22,532 nucleotides of DNA from an uncultured Alphaproteobacteria bacterium (GTDB lineage Bacteria; Pseudomonadota; Alphaproteobacteria; Caulobacterales; Parvularculaceae), in contig CALAZI010000218.1 of the NCBI GenBank assembly GCA_937895955.1, positions 1 to 22,532 of the forward strand, read 5' to 3'. The position numbers and the translations under genes were made by a program. The notes beneath the pieces are model-generated. The model saw nothing but the letters and a program-made list of their open reading frames with translations, ran no database searches and had not been told where the DNA came from. Below, piece by piece: positions 16,165-22,532 of the stretch. Each line of letters opens with the position of its first letter. Within the stretch, counting starts at the first letter, position 1.

Positions 16165-16316
16165 CCGATTGGTCCTTTTCTCTCCCGCGTTGCTTTTTAT
16201 TTGACGTGATTGGTGCTAACCGCACAAGCCGACCTTGAAGGTGATGTTGTATCAACCGGGCGTTCGAAGGCGCATATTCGCCGCGCCAGCCCCCAGATGT
16301 TGAGGCCCATGGCGTC

Positions 16317-16799
16317 GTGACCGATCCGTTCCGCCCGCTGAAGGACGCCTTCGGCCGATTTGCAACCGGCGTATGCGTCGCCGCCTGCGTCAATGACCGC
16401 GGCGGCGTCACGGCGATCACGATCAATTCGTTCACGTCCGTCTCGCTCGAGCCGCCCCTTGTTCTCTGGTGCATCGAAAAAAAGGCGTCCGCTTTCGCGG
16501 ATTTCGCCGCAGCGCGTTCGTATTCTGTCAGCGTGCTGAAATCAGATCAGCAAGACCTGTCGGAACGTTTTGCGCGCCATAACCCGCCGCCGCTGCAGCC
16601 GGGCGAGTATGACGTTTGGAAAACCGGCGCGCCGGTATTGAAAGACCGGCTTGCGGCGTTCGATTGCGAAATCATCGACCGGCATCAATCCGGCGATCAT
16701 GTCATTCTCGTCGCCCGCGTTGTTCAGTTCGACTGCGACGACGGCGCAGCGCTTCTTTACTTCGCCAGCCGCTACGCTGATGGGCCGCATACGGAGTAG
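16317..16799 (+). CDS. Flavin reductase-domain protein (HpaC/DIM6-NTAB type)
   Basis: A 160-residue FMN-binding split-barrel protein of the flavin reductase family. Such proteins use NAD(P)H to reduce FMN or FAD, often for a partner monooxygenase. Family features are FGRFATGVCVAA (12-23), AITINSFTSVSLEPPLVLW (33-51) and a C-terminal ALLYFASRYAD (about 145-155). The start is GTG. An ATG nine bases earlier is in frame but meets a stop after three codons, and a TTGAGG a little upstream is the only ribosome-binding-like sequence. No monooxygenase gene is present nearby. The HIBADH-type gene begins 14 bases downstream and is probably co-transcribed. A role as the reductase of a monooxygenase encoded elsewhere is an inference. 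Confidence 0.88.
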   Translation: MTDPFRPLKDAFGRFATGVCVAACVNDRGGVTAITINSFTSVSLEPPLVLWCIEKKASAFADFAAARSYSVSVLKSDQQDLSERFARHNPPPLQPGEYDVWKTGAPVLKDRLAAFDCEIIDRHQSGDHVILVARVVQFDCDDGAALLYFASRYADGPHTE

Positions 16800-16813
16800 G
16801 CGAAGGAACGATC

Positions 16814-17674
16814 ATGAAGACCGCATTTCTGGGCCTTGGCGTGATGGGTTACCCGATGGCCGGGCACCTTGCGGCGAAAGGGTTTGATGTCGCCGTCTAC
16901 AACCGGTCGCCGGGCAAGAGGTCAGCCTGGGCGTCGGCATACAAGGGAAAGCCGGCGGCCGATCCGGCCGAGGCGGTCGAGGGGGCGGAGATCATATTTT
17001 CCTGCCTCGGCGACGATCCGGATGTCGAAGAGGTTCTGTCGGCCGCCGCGCCGGCGCTCGCAGCGGGAGCGATCGTTGTTGACCATACGACGGCGAGCCC
17101 GGCGCTGGCGCGCCGCCTCGCCGAGACGTTTCGCGCGTCAGGCGTCGGTTTTGTGGATGCGCCGGTATCCGGCGGGCAGGCGGGGGCCGAAAACGGAAAG
17201 CTTTCCGTCATGTGCGGCGGCGCGGCCGACGACGTCGAACGCGCCCGCCCGGTCATGGCGGCCTATGCGGCCCGGATCGTCCATGTCGGACCTTCCGGGC
17301 ACGGGCAATTATGCAAGGCGGTCAACCAGATATGCATCGCAGGTCTTGTTCAGGCCTTGTCGGAGGGCGTCCATTTCGCCCAGGCGGCGGGTCTCGACCT
17401 CGATCGGGTTTTCGAAGCGATTTCGGGCGGAGCCGCCCAATCCTGGCAAATGGAAAACCGGATGAAGACGATGGCCGCCGGAAAATTTGATTTCGGCTTC
17501 GCTGTCGACTGGATGCGAAAAGACCTACGGATCGCGCTTGAGGAGGCGCGCGCCACAGGGGCGCAGATCCCCGTGACGGCGCTTGTCGACCAATTTTACG
17601 CGGATATTCAGGCCGAAGGGGGGCGGCGGCTCGATACGTCGTCGCTGATTAAACGCCTGAAACGGGCCGAATAG
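16814..17674 (+). CDS. 3-hydroxyisobutyrate dehydrogenase-family NAD(P)-dependent beta-hydroxyacid dehydrogenase
   Basis: A 286-residue beta-hydroxyacid dehydrogenase, a family that includes 3-hydroxyisobutyrate dehydrogenase (valine breakdown), tartronate semialdehyde reductase and succinic semialdehyde reductases. The N-terminal Rossmann motif is FLGLGVMGYPMAGHL (5-19). The substrate loop is DAPVSGGQAGAENG (115-128). The catalytic lysine is K168 in GHGQLCKAVNQ. The exact substrate cannot be fixed. AAGGAAC precedes the ATG. It follows the flavin reductase gene by 14 bases. Just past the stop a six-pair hairpin (GCGCCG 17674-17679 with CGGCGC 17688-17693) forms without a T tract. The neighbouring acyl-CoA dehydrogenase would fit branched-chain amino acid or fatty-acid breakdown, but the two are separated by a small gene and a likely terminator. 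Confidence 0.9.
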   Translation: MKTAFLGLGVMGYPMAGHLAAKGFDVAVYNRSPGKRSAWASAYKGKPAADPAEAVEGAEIIFSCLGDDPDVEEVLSAAAPALAAGAIVVDHTTASPALARRLAETFRASGVGFVDAPVSGGQAGAENGKLSVMCGGAADDVERARPVMAAYAARIVHVGPSGHGQLCKAVNQICIAGLVQALSEGVHFAQAAGLDLDRVFEAISGGAAQSWQMENRMKTMAAGKFDFGFAVDWMRKDLRIALEEARATGAQIPVTALVDQFYADIQAEGGRRLDTSSLIKRLKRAE

Positions 17675-17743
17675 CGCCGGTTTATCGCGGCGCACGGCGC
17701 ATTCGAAAAAATATCCCGGCGAACGCGCCGGACATATCGACTC

Positions 17744-17771
17744 TTTTTGATTCGAATTGTAATTATATAAC
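17744..17771 (+). promoter_or_regulatory. AT-rich island, possible promoter of the small membrane-protein gene
   Basis: The stretch around 17741-17771 is strikingly AT-rich compared with its GC-rich surroundings. TTTTTG (17744-17749) and TATAAC (17766-17771), spaced by 16 bases, are the best hexamer pair, but the -35 is poor. The small ORF starts about 70 bases further on. Confidence 0.3.
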
Positions 17772-17839
17772 CTCCAGTCGGGGTGGGTGGCCCGACGGGG
17801 TATCTGTCATACGTTCGTTTGCGAAGGGCGCGTAAACCA

Positions 17840-18022
17840 ATGTTATCGATCGCAGCGACGGTCGGCATAGTGAGCTTGGGGCTCTTGCTGATCGCGGTTA
17901 TCGGATTGCTTCGCCAGCTTGGGGCGGGTGAAGCGGCAAAAGGCCTTCTCTTCCTGACTGGCGCAATTTTCCTCGTGGTTCTTGCGTCGACCTATGTGCC
18001 GGTTCTGATCGCCGGCTTCTAG
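17840..18022 (+). CDS. Small hypothetical membrane protein (60 residues)
   Basis: A short ORF encoding a protein with two predicted membrane helices (about residues 3-24 and 35-56) joined by a short polar loop (RQLGAGEAAKG). I do not recognise a family. The frame is open upstream to 17783, but the added residues are Arg/Gly-rich and unlike a membrane-protein N-terminus, so I prefer the ATG at 17840, which starts directly with the first helix. The ribosome-binding site is weak (GAAGGGCG, about eight bases upstream). Support comes from clean hydrophobic patterning, an isolated position between two genes, an AT-rich promoter-like island before it and a terminator-like hairpin after it. It could be a small membrane regulator or a subunit of something encoded elsewhere. 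Confidence 0.6.
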   Translation: MLSIAATVGIVSLGLLLIAVIGLLRQLGAGEAAKGLLFLTGAIFLVVLASTYVPVLIAGF

Positions 18023-18048
18023 AGGCATTGCGGATTAGCGCTTATTTG

Positions 18049-18076
18049 GCCGCCGCCGGCTCGGGCGGCGGCGTTT
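18049..18076 (+). terminator. GC-rich terminator-like hairpin after the small membrane-protein gene
   Basis: GCCGCCGCC (18049-18057) pairs with GGCGGCGGC (18064-18072) around a six-base loop, followed by GTTT. The nine-pair all-GC stem starts 26 bases past the stop codon. The T tract is short. Confidence 0.55.
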
Positions 18077-18099
18077 CTCGTTGCTGCTGCATCGCGCGA

Positions 18100-18128
18100 T
18101 TGCAGCGCCCATTTTCGCATCGCACAAT
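18100..18128 (+). promoter_or_regulatory. Candidate promoter of the acyl-CoA dehydrogenase operon
   Basis: TTGCAG (18100-18105) and CACAAT (18123-18128) are spaced by 17 bases and lie about 27 bases before the start codon, just after the terminator-like hairpin. Confidence 0.4.
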
Positions 18129-18154
18129 CAACGCCCCGATAAGATGGAGGCGTC

Positions 18155-19312
18155 ATGTCCGCACTGCAAACCGCAACCCCAAGCTGGAAGACGGACGATC
18201 TCATCCTCTTTGAGGACGAGGTCTACAAATTCTTCCGGCGCGAGCTCTATCCGCATGTCGAGACCTGGCGCGAGCAAGGGAAGGTCGATCGCTGGGCGTG
18301 GGAGAAGGCGGGCGAGGCGGGTCTTCTTTGCATGTCGATGCCGGAAGAATACGGCGGGGTCGGCGGCACCTTCGCCCATGAGCAGATCTTTTGCGAACAG
18401 CAGGTGCGCGCCGGGGTCGAGGGGTTTGGCGCCGGGCTCCATAACTGCATCGTCGCGCCTTACATCCTCCATTACGGGACCGAAGAGCAGAAGCAGCGCT
18501 GGCTGCCGCGGATGGCGAAGGGCGAATTGATCGGCGCCATCGCGATGACGGAGCCGGGCACCGGCTCGGATTTGCAGGCGGTCAAAACGACCGCCATTCA
18601 GAGCGGCAATCAATATGTGATCAACGGCTCGAAAACGTTCATCACGAACGGTCAGACCGCAAACCTCATCATCGTCGTCGCAAAGACCGATCCCGGCGAA
18701 GGCGCAAAAGGCGTTTCGCTGATGGTCGTCGAAACGGATGAGGTCGAGGGATTTCGGCGCGGCCGCAACCTGAAAAAATTGGGCAACAAGGCTCAGGACA
18801 CGTCAGAACTCTTTTTCGACGACGTTAAAATACCGACTGAAAATCTACTTGGAGCGTCGGAAGGCATGGGGTTCATTCAGCTCATGCAGCAGCTTCCGCA
18901 GGAGCGCTTGCAAATCGCGGTCATTGCTATCGCGGTCATTGAGCGCGCGCTGGAATTGACGATCAATTACACCAAAGAGCGCCAGGCTTTTGGAAGGCCT
19001 ATATTCAATTTTCAAAACACGCAATTCAAGCTCGCCGAATGCAAAGCGAAGGCGACGATGGCGCGCGTCTTTGTCGACTACTGCACAGGGCTTCTGATCG
19101 AAGGAAAGCTTGATGCGGCGACCGCCTCCATGGCGAAAATGCTGCTGACCGATCTTGAAAACGAGGTTGTTGACGAGTGCCTTCAGCTGCATGGCGGCTA
19201 TGGTTATATGGATGAATATCCGATCAGCCGCATGTACGCCGATGCGCGCGTTCAGCGCATCTATGGCGGCACAAATGAGATCATGAAGCTCTTGATCGCG
19301 CGCTCGATCTGA
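18155..19312 (+). CDS. Acyl-CoA dehydrogenase
   Basis: An FAD-dependent enzyme that introduces the alpha-beta double bond into acyl-CoA thioesters in beta-oxidation or branched-chain degradation, passing electrons to ETF. The 385 residues carry the family signatures: AMTEPGTGSDLQAVKTTA (about 129-146), LGNKAQDTSELFFDDVKIP (about 209-227), NYTKERQAFGRPI (about 270-282) and the C-terminal LQLHGGYGYMDEYPISRMYAD. The final YGGTNEIMK places Glu375 at the catalytic-base position used by medium-chain-type enzymes. The chain-length preference is not readable. GGAGG lies five bases before the ATG, an excellent ribosome-binding site. The stop overlaps the start of the next gene (TGATG), so translation of the pair is probably coupled. 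Confidence 0.96.
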   Translation: MSALQTATPSWKTDDLILFEDEVYKFFRRELYPHVETWREQGKVDRWAWEKAGEAGLLCMSMPEEYGGVGGTFAHEQIFCEQQVRAGVEGFGAGLHNCIVAPYILHYGTEEQKQRWLPRMAKGELIGAIAMTEPGTGSDLQAVKTTAIQSGNQYVINGSKTFITNGQTANLIIVVAKTDPGEGAKGVSLMVVETDEVEGFRRGRNLKKLGNKAQDTSELFFDDVKIPTENLLGASEGMGFIQLMQQLPQERLQIAVIAIAVIERALELTINYTKERQAFGRPIFNFQNTQFKLAECKAKATMARVFVDYCTGLLIEGKLDAATASMAKMLLTDLENEVVDECLQLHGGYGYMDEYPISRMYADARVQRIYGGTNEIMKLLIARSI

Positions 19313-20154
19313 TGGCGTTCGAAGGAAAGACCGCATGGGTGACGGGCGCATCGTCGGGCATTGGCGAGGCGCTCGTCAAAGAGCTCGCTTCTCGCGGCGC
19401 GAACGTCATTCTTTCCGCGCGACGAGTTGACGAACTGAAACGGGTCGCCGCGGGACTTGACGCTTGCGCGCTGATCCTGCCGTTTGAAGCGACGGACTAT
19501 GATGCGCTTCCCGGCATGGTCGAAAAGGCGCTTGGTTGGCGCGGCGGCGTCGATTTTCTTTTTAACAATGCCGGAGTCAGCCAGCGCAGCCTCGCAATAG
19601 ACACGTCATTCGATGTGTATCGGCGCATCATGGAAATCGATTTTTTCGCGCCGCTCCGTTTGACCCAGCTTGTCCTGCCGTCGATGGTTGAGAAGCGATC
19701 GGGCCATATCGCCATCGTCAGCTCGGTCGCCGGCAAAGCGGGGGTTCCCCTTCGAACGGCCTACTGCGCCGCAAAGCACGCCTGCCTCGGTTATTACGAT
19801 GCGCTGCGCGCCGAGATTGAAAAGGCTTACGGCGTCGGGGTTTCCGTCATCACGCCCGGTTCCGTTCGCACCGCCGTCGCGTCGAACGCGCTCACGGGGG
19901 ACGGCTCGGCGCGCGGCCGGTCCGACGAAAACATCGATAACGGCATGGCGCCGGAAAAAGCGGCGGCGATCATTCTGGACGGCATTGAGGCGGGCAAACG
20001 CGAAATCGTCGTCGCCGAAGGCATGGAACTCGCCGCCTTGCAGATGCGGCTGGCCAATCCCGACGGTTTGTTTGACTTCCTGGCGGAGGAAGGCGCGCGC
20101 CTCGCCGACGCCAGAGCCGCCGGCGAGGCGCCGGATCCGAAGCGGCTGAACTGA
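19312..20154 (+). CDS. Short-chain dehydrogenase/reductase (SDR)
   Basis: A 280-residue classical-type NAD(P)-dependent oxidoreductase. The cofactor motif TGASSGIG is at 11-18, NNAG at 85-88, Ser138 precedes the active site, and Y151 and K155 form the YxxxK pair (AYCAAKHA). Position 110, where classical SDRs usually have the catalytic-tetrad Asn, is Asp in MEIDFFAPLRLTQ. The overall pattern resembles the DHRS7-like group, but the substrate is unknown. The ATG shares one base with the stop of the acyl-CoA dehydrogenase gene, so it most likely acts in the same pathway, for example on a hydroxy or oxo acyl intermediate (inference). The gene ends five bases before the convergent ydcH-like stop. 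Confidence 0.92.
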   Translation: MAFEGKTAWVTGASSGIGEALVKELASRGANVILSARRVDELKRVAAGLDACALILPFEATDYDALPGMVEKALGWRGGVDFLFNNAGVSQRSLAIDTSFDVYRRIMEIDFFAPLRLTQLVLPSMVEKRSGHIAIVSSVAGKAGVPLRTAYCAAKHACLGYYDALRAEIEKAYGVGVSVITPGSVRTAVASNALTGDGSARGRSDENIDNGMAPEKAAAIILDGIEAGKREIVVAEGMELAALQMRLANPDGLFDFLAEEGARLADARAAGEAPDPKRLN

Positions 20155-20159
20155 GCTTT

Positions 20160-20399
20160 TCAGGCCTGCGCGAGCATCGCAGCGATTTCGTCCTTTAGCC
20201 GCATTCGCTTTCTGCGAAGTTCGGTCTCATGCGTCTCGCTTGCTGATTCAACCCGTGTTTCGAGCCGGTGAATTTCCCGGTTTATCGCGTGATATTCGTC
20301 GGCGAGGCGTCCGAAATGCGCATTCGTTGTTTTGAGCGCATGGATCGTCGCGGCATGGTCGGGAAATTCGTCTGCGAGTTCGTGGGGGGTGTGTGTCAT
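20160..20399 (-). CDS. YdcH-like DUF465 protein
   Basis: A 79-residue all-helical protein of the DUF465/YdcH family, with the typical pattern of two amphipathic helices. HFGRLADEYHAINREIHRLE (about 28-47) forms the conserved first part, and ELRRKRMRLKDEIAAML (about 60-76) the second. The family's function is unknown. The ATG has an AGGGAAG ribosome-binding site. The gene diverges from the TRIC-family gene, and the 125-bp gap holds an FNR/FixK-like inverted repeat with a plausible -10 for this gene, so expression under low oxygen is possible (inference). Confidence 0.9.
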   Translation of the reverse strand: MTHTPHELADEFPDHAATIHALKTTNAHFGRLADEYHAINREIHRLETRVESASETHETELRRKRMRLKDEIAAMLAQA

Positions 20400-20431
20400 G
20401 ACTTCCCTGTCAGTATTGGCGATGACTTCAG

Positions 20432-20437
20432 ACTAAA
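20432..20437 (-). promoter_or_regulatory. Possible -10 element of the ydcH-like gene
   Basis: On the minus strand this reads TTTAGT. A transcript starting near 20422-20426 would place the FNR-like box centre about 38-41 bases upstream, the geometry of a class II activated promoter, and leave a leader of about 25 bases before the ATG. Confidence 0.35.
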
Positions 20438-20452
20438 CGGCGGCGGCTCATA

Positions 20453-20474
20453 CAAATTGACAAATATCAATTTG
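20453..20474. promoter_or_regulatory. FNR/FixK-like operator between ydcH and the TRIC gene
   Basis: A perfect inverted repeat, CAAATTGA then six bases then TCAATTTG. Its centre, TTGAC-AAAT-ATCAA (20457-20470), differs from the FNR/FixK consensus TTGAT-N4-ATCAA by one base. It stands in an AT-rich patch between two divergent genes. Confidence 0.6.
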
Positions 20475-20524
20475 CCGCCCCGAGACGCTGTCGCGCCTGA
20501 CATGAATCAGCGCATCGAGCGATC

Positions 20525-21157
20525 ATGGACACCGAATCCGTTTTCGCAGCGCTCAATGTTTTCGGGCTTTTCGTCTTTGCGATTTCCGGCGCATTGACCG
20601 CGTTGCGCAATGATCTCGACATATTGAGCGTCATGATGACCGCCTTCGTCACCGGCGTCGGCGGCGGAACGATTCGCGACGTGCTGCTTGGCGAATTCCC
20701 GGTTTGGTGGATCCGTGACGCCAACGCAGTCGCCATATGCGCCGCGGGCGCTGTCGTCGCCATGGCGGGGCAACCCGTCTTCGCTTCGCGGTTGAAGGCG
20801 CTCATATGGGCCGATGCGCTTGGTCTCGCCGTCTTTTCAATTCTCGGGACGCAGGCGGCGCTCGCCTCTGACGCGCCGCTCCTCATCGCTGTCTTCATGG
20901 GCGCCGTTTCAGCGACCTTCGGCGGCCTTGTTCGGGATGTTCTGCTCAACGAGCCGTCGCTCTTCATGAAGCAGGACGTCTATGTCACCGCGGCGCTGGC
21001 CGGCGCCGCCGCCTATATCGGGTTGATTGAAGTCGGCGTCGGCGCGGCGATCGCCGCGCCCATAGCGGCGATCATCGCCTTTTTGATCCGGGCCGCCGCC
21101 ATCCTCTTCAACATATCAGTGCCGAAAGTCGGGCGTCCGCGTCGAAACGAGCTTTAG
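20525..21157 (+). CDS. Trimeric intracellular cation (TRIC)-family channel, UPF0126/YicG type
   Basis: A 210-residue inner-membrane protein with about seven predicted TM segments in two repeats of three plus one. Each repeat has the family's glycine/RD motif: GVGGGTIRD at 44-52 and GGLVRD at 134-139. LGEFPVWW (55-62) and the DALGLAVFSILGTQ block (98-111) are also typical. Bacterial and archaeal TRIC homologues form homotrimeric monovalent-cation channels. The physiological role in bacteria is unclear. The ATG at 20525 gives the usual N-terminus. No convincing -10 was found on this strand, so whether the FNR-like box upstream controls this gene is open. Confidence 0.92.
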   Translation: MDTESVFAALNVFGLFVFAISGALTALRNDLDILSVMMTAFVTGVGGGTIRDVLLGEFPVWWIRDANAVAICAAGAVVAMAGQPVFASRLKALIWADALGLAVFSILGTQAALASDAPLLIAVFMGAVSATFGGLVRDVLLNEPSLFMKQDVYVTAALAGAAAYIGLIEVGVGAAIAAPIAAIIAFLIRAAAILFNISVPKVGRPRRNEL

Positions 21158-21231
21158 ACGCGACAAGCCGCATCGGCCCCTTATGCGGACCCGCCTAATC
21201 TCGCCTGTCAGACGCTTGAGGAGAACGTCGC

Positions 21232-22401
21232 GTGAGACATGTCCTTGTTTGCGCCGCCCTGGCGATGATCGCAGGCTGCGCGCGCGAAAGCGCGCCGGCG
21301 GCTGATGCGGCGGCGAGCGCCGCCTTCGATCAGGCCTCTTCGCGGGCGGAAACAGAACCCGCGATCAAGGTTGAGACGCTCGCGCGCGGCCTTGCTTTTC
21401 CGTGGAGCATGGCGTTTGCGCCGAATGGCGACATCCTCATCATCGAAAAGGCCGGCGGGCTGCGCGTTTTTCGCAATGGGGCGTTGCTGCCCGGCGCCGT
21501 CGACGGATTGCCGGGCGACGTCATGGTCAATTCGGACAGCGGCCTGCATGACATCGCGCTCGATCCCGATTTCAACGTCAACCAGCGCGTTTTCATCGCC
21601 TATGCCGAAGGCGACGATGATGTGAACAGGCTCGCTGTCTATCGCGCCAGGCTTGCGGATGATGCGCTCATTGACGGGGCGGATATTTTTCACGCCGGCC
21701 CCGACAAGACGGGCGCCGGTCATCCAGGCGGACGCATCCTGTTCCTTCCAGACAAGACTTTCCTGCTGAGCGTCGGCGATGGTTATGAATACAAAATCGC
21801 CGCCCAGGATTTATCTTCGCATCTCGGCAAGATCCTGCGGCTTGATCGCGAAGGCGCGCCGCCTGCCGATAATCCGTTTGTCGGCCGCGACGACGTTCGC
21901 CCTGAAATCTGGAGCTACGGCCACCGCAATCCGCAAGGCCTCGCTCTCGATCCCGAGACAGGCGCGATCTGGGAACATGAGCACGGGCCGCGGGGCGGGG
22001 ATGAAATCAACCGGCTTGCAGCCGGCTCAAACTACGGCTGGCCGACGACGACAAACGGTATCGATTATGACGGCCGGCTTATCTCATCAATCGCGCACGC
22101 CGACGGTGTCGCGTCGCCGCTGATCGTTTGGGCGCCGTCGATCGCGCCGTCCGGCCTGGCGGTGTACCGCGGCGACAAATTTCCGGAATGGAACGGCCAT
22201 TTTCTGCTCGGCGCGCTCGCCGCGCGTCAGCTCATCCGCGCCCAGCTTGACAATGACGGCCGCTCAATCGCTGAGAGCGATCGGTTGCTGAAGGAGATCG
22301 GCGCCCGGTTGCGGGACGTTCGGATTGGGCCGGATGGTTTTATCTACATTCTGACCGATGAGGCGGACGGCAGGCTTTTGCGGATTTGCAAGGGCTGCTA
22401 G
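21232..22401 (+). CDS. PQQ-dependent sugar (aldose) dehydrogenase-family lipoprotein
   Basis: A 389-residue beta-propeller of the soluble glucose/sorbosone dehydrogenase family (like E. coli YliI/Asd), which oxidises aldoses with PQQ outside the cytoplasm. The N-terminus has a short signal and lipobox IAGC (C16), so it is probably a lipoprotein. An Ala-rich linker (about 21-45) follows. Family motifs are LARGLAFPWSMAFAPNG (50-66), SGLHDIALDPDF (103-114), HPGGRILFLPD, SYGHRNPQGLALDPETG and EHEHGPRGGDEINRL, which carry the conserved His, Arg and Glu/Asp of the active site and calcium region. The start is GTG with GAGGAG eight bases upstream, and no in-frame ATG would retain the signal peptide. 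PQQ biosynthesis genes are not in this window. Confidence 0.9.
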   Translation: MRHVLVCAALAMIAGCARESAPAADAAASAAFDQASSRAETEPAIKVETLARGLAFPWSMAFAPNGDILIIEKAGGLRVFRNGALLPGAVDGLPGDVMVNSDSGLHDIALDPDFNVNQRVFIAYAEGDDDVNRLAVYRARLADDALIDGADIFHAGPDKTGAGHPGGRILFLPDKTFLLSVGDGYEYKIAAQDLSSHLGKILRLDREGAPPADNPFVGRDDVRPEIWSYGHRNPQGLALDPETGAIWEHEHGPRGGDEINRLAAGSNYGWPTTTNGIDYDGRLISSIAHADGVASPLIVWAPSIAPSGLAVYRGDKFPEWNGHFLLGALAARQLIRAQLDNDGRSIAESDRLLKEIGARLRDVRIGPDGFIYILTDEADGRLLRICKGC

Positions 22402-22409
22402 CGGGATCA

Positions 22410-22430
22410 ACCGGGCCCCTTGCGCCCGGT
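22410..22430 (+). terminator. Hairpin after the sugar dehydrogenase gene
   Basis: ACCGGGC (22410-22416) pairs with GCCCGGT (22424-22430) around a seven-base loop, eight bases past the stop. No T tract follows. It overlaps the candidate -35 of the tRNA gene. Confidence 0.45.
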
Positions 22431-22447
22431 CGGCGATCGTCTATCTA
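22420..22447 (+). promoter_or_regulatory. Candidate promoter of the tRNA-Gly gene
   Basis: TTGCGC (22420-22425) and TATCTA (22442-22447) are 16 bases apart. The predicted transcript would start about five bases before the mature tRNA 5' end, so the primary transcript leader is very short. Confidence 0.45.
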
Positions 22448-22458
22448 GAGGCCGCTCA

Positions 22459-22532
22459 GCGGGTATAGCTCAATGGTAGAGCCGTAGCCTTCCAAGCTAA
22501 AGACGCGGGTTCGATTCCCGCTACCCGCTCCA
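22459..22532 (+). tRNA. tRNA-Gly (anticodon TCC)
   Basis: A complete 74-base cloverleaf with encoded CCA ending at the last base of the window. Acceptor stem GCGGGTA (22459-22465) pairs with TACCCGC (22522-22528), the discriminator is T, then CCA. The D stem is GCTC/GAGC, the T arm is GCGGG-TTCGATT-CCCGC, and the anticodon loop CTTCCAA (22489-22495) carries TCC, reading GGA and GGG codons. The anticodon stem GTAGC/GCTAA has a G-A mismatch at its outer pair (27-43). Related alphaproteobacterial genes may share it. The upstream tyrT or downstream thrT-tuf neighbours often seen with such genes cannot be checked, because the window ends here. Confidence 0.96.

Noticed and set aside
15142..16209. 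A 355-codon open frame on the plus strand opposite the SLC13 permease
   Set aside because: Its product is Arg/Asp/Glu-rich low-complexity sequence, and the opposite strand encodes a clear membrane transporter. Such frames arise from codon bias in GC-rich genes.
16244..16254. GTTG-TAT-CAAC inverted repeat between the SLC13 and flavin reductase genes
   Set aside because: Arms of four bases are expected by chance in a 150-bp region, and it does not sit at a convincing promoter.
1..22532. Search by eye for CRISPR arrays, insertion sequences, phage genes, toxin-antitoxin pairs and defence systems
   Set aside because: No regularly spaced repeats, transposase or integrase motifs or defence-type domains were found. 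Every sizeable gene belongs to an ordinary housekeeping or transport family.

Overview
This is a GC-rich, densely packed chromosomal segment that looks like core genome of an alphaproteobacterium. The main clues are an IalB-family secreted protein, a Bpt-type leucyltransferase, a TakP-like TRAP transporter, a YdcH/DUF465 protein, a TRIC-family channel and an alphaproteobacterial-style tRNA-Gly(TCC). A Parvularculales, Rhizobiales or Hyphomonadaceae-like source would fit, but the sequence alone does not fix the order. I see no insertion sequence, phage gene, CRISPR array, toxin-antitoxin pair or compositional island.

Layout. Positions 1-2709 (minus) hold aconitase AcnA, read divergently from an exported IalB-like protein (2885-3391). 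Then come the mechanosensitive channel MscL and the ribosomal GTPase LepA/EF4 (to 5882). A minus-strand pair follows: an SMP-30/gluconolactonase-type enzyme and a DUF2959-like lipoprotein (5951-7514). Divergent from it, with a good sigma70-like promoter, is a tight plus-strand trio: LemA, an Asp/Glu racemase-family protein and an HtpX-like M48 membrane protease (7620-9851). The protease gene runs tail-to-tail into a minus-strand block, read from right to left: a SLC13-type permease with two RCK_C domains, the leucyltransferase Bpt, and the TRAP transporter genes dctP, dctQ and dctM (9842-16164).

On the plus strand follow a flavin reductase-domain protein, a 3-hydroxyisobutyrate dehydrogenase-family enzyme, a 60-residue membrane protein, and an acyl-CoA dehydrogenase coupled to a short-chain dehydrogenase (16317-20154). 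A small YdcH gene (minus) and a TRIC-family channel gene (plus) diverge from a region with an FNR/FixK-like operator. The window ends with a PQQ-dependent sugar dehydrogenase-type lipoprotein and a complete tRNA-Gly(TCC).

How the genes may work together. Central carbon and organic-acid use recurs: aconitase, 2-oxoacid-type TRAP uptake, a SLC13-like carrier, acyl-CoA and hydroxyacid dehydrogenases, a lactonase and a sugar dehydrogenase. Envelope quality control is the other theme (LemA with M48, lipoproteins, MscL). Most likely no wholly new system is present. The most unusual local features are the racemase with Ser in place of the first catalytic Cys, lodged between lemA and the protease; the TTG-started lactonase whose ribosome-binding site lies in a perfect palindrome; the FNR-like box; and the enlarged TRAP membrane subunits.
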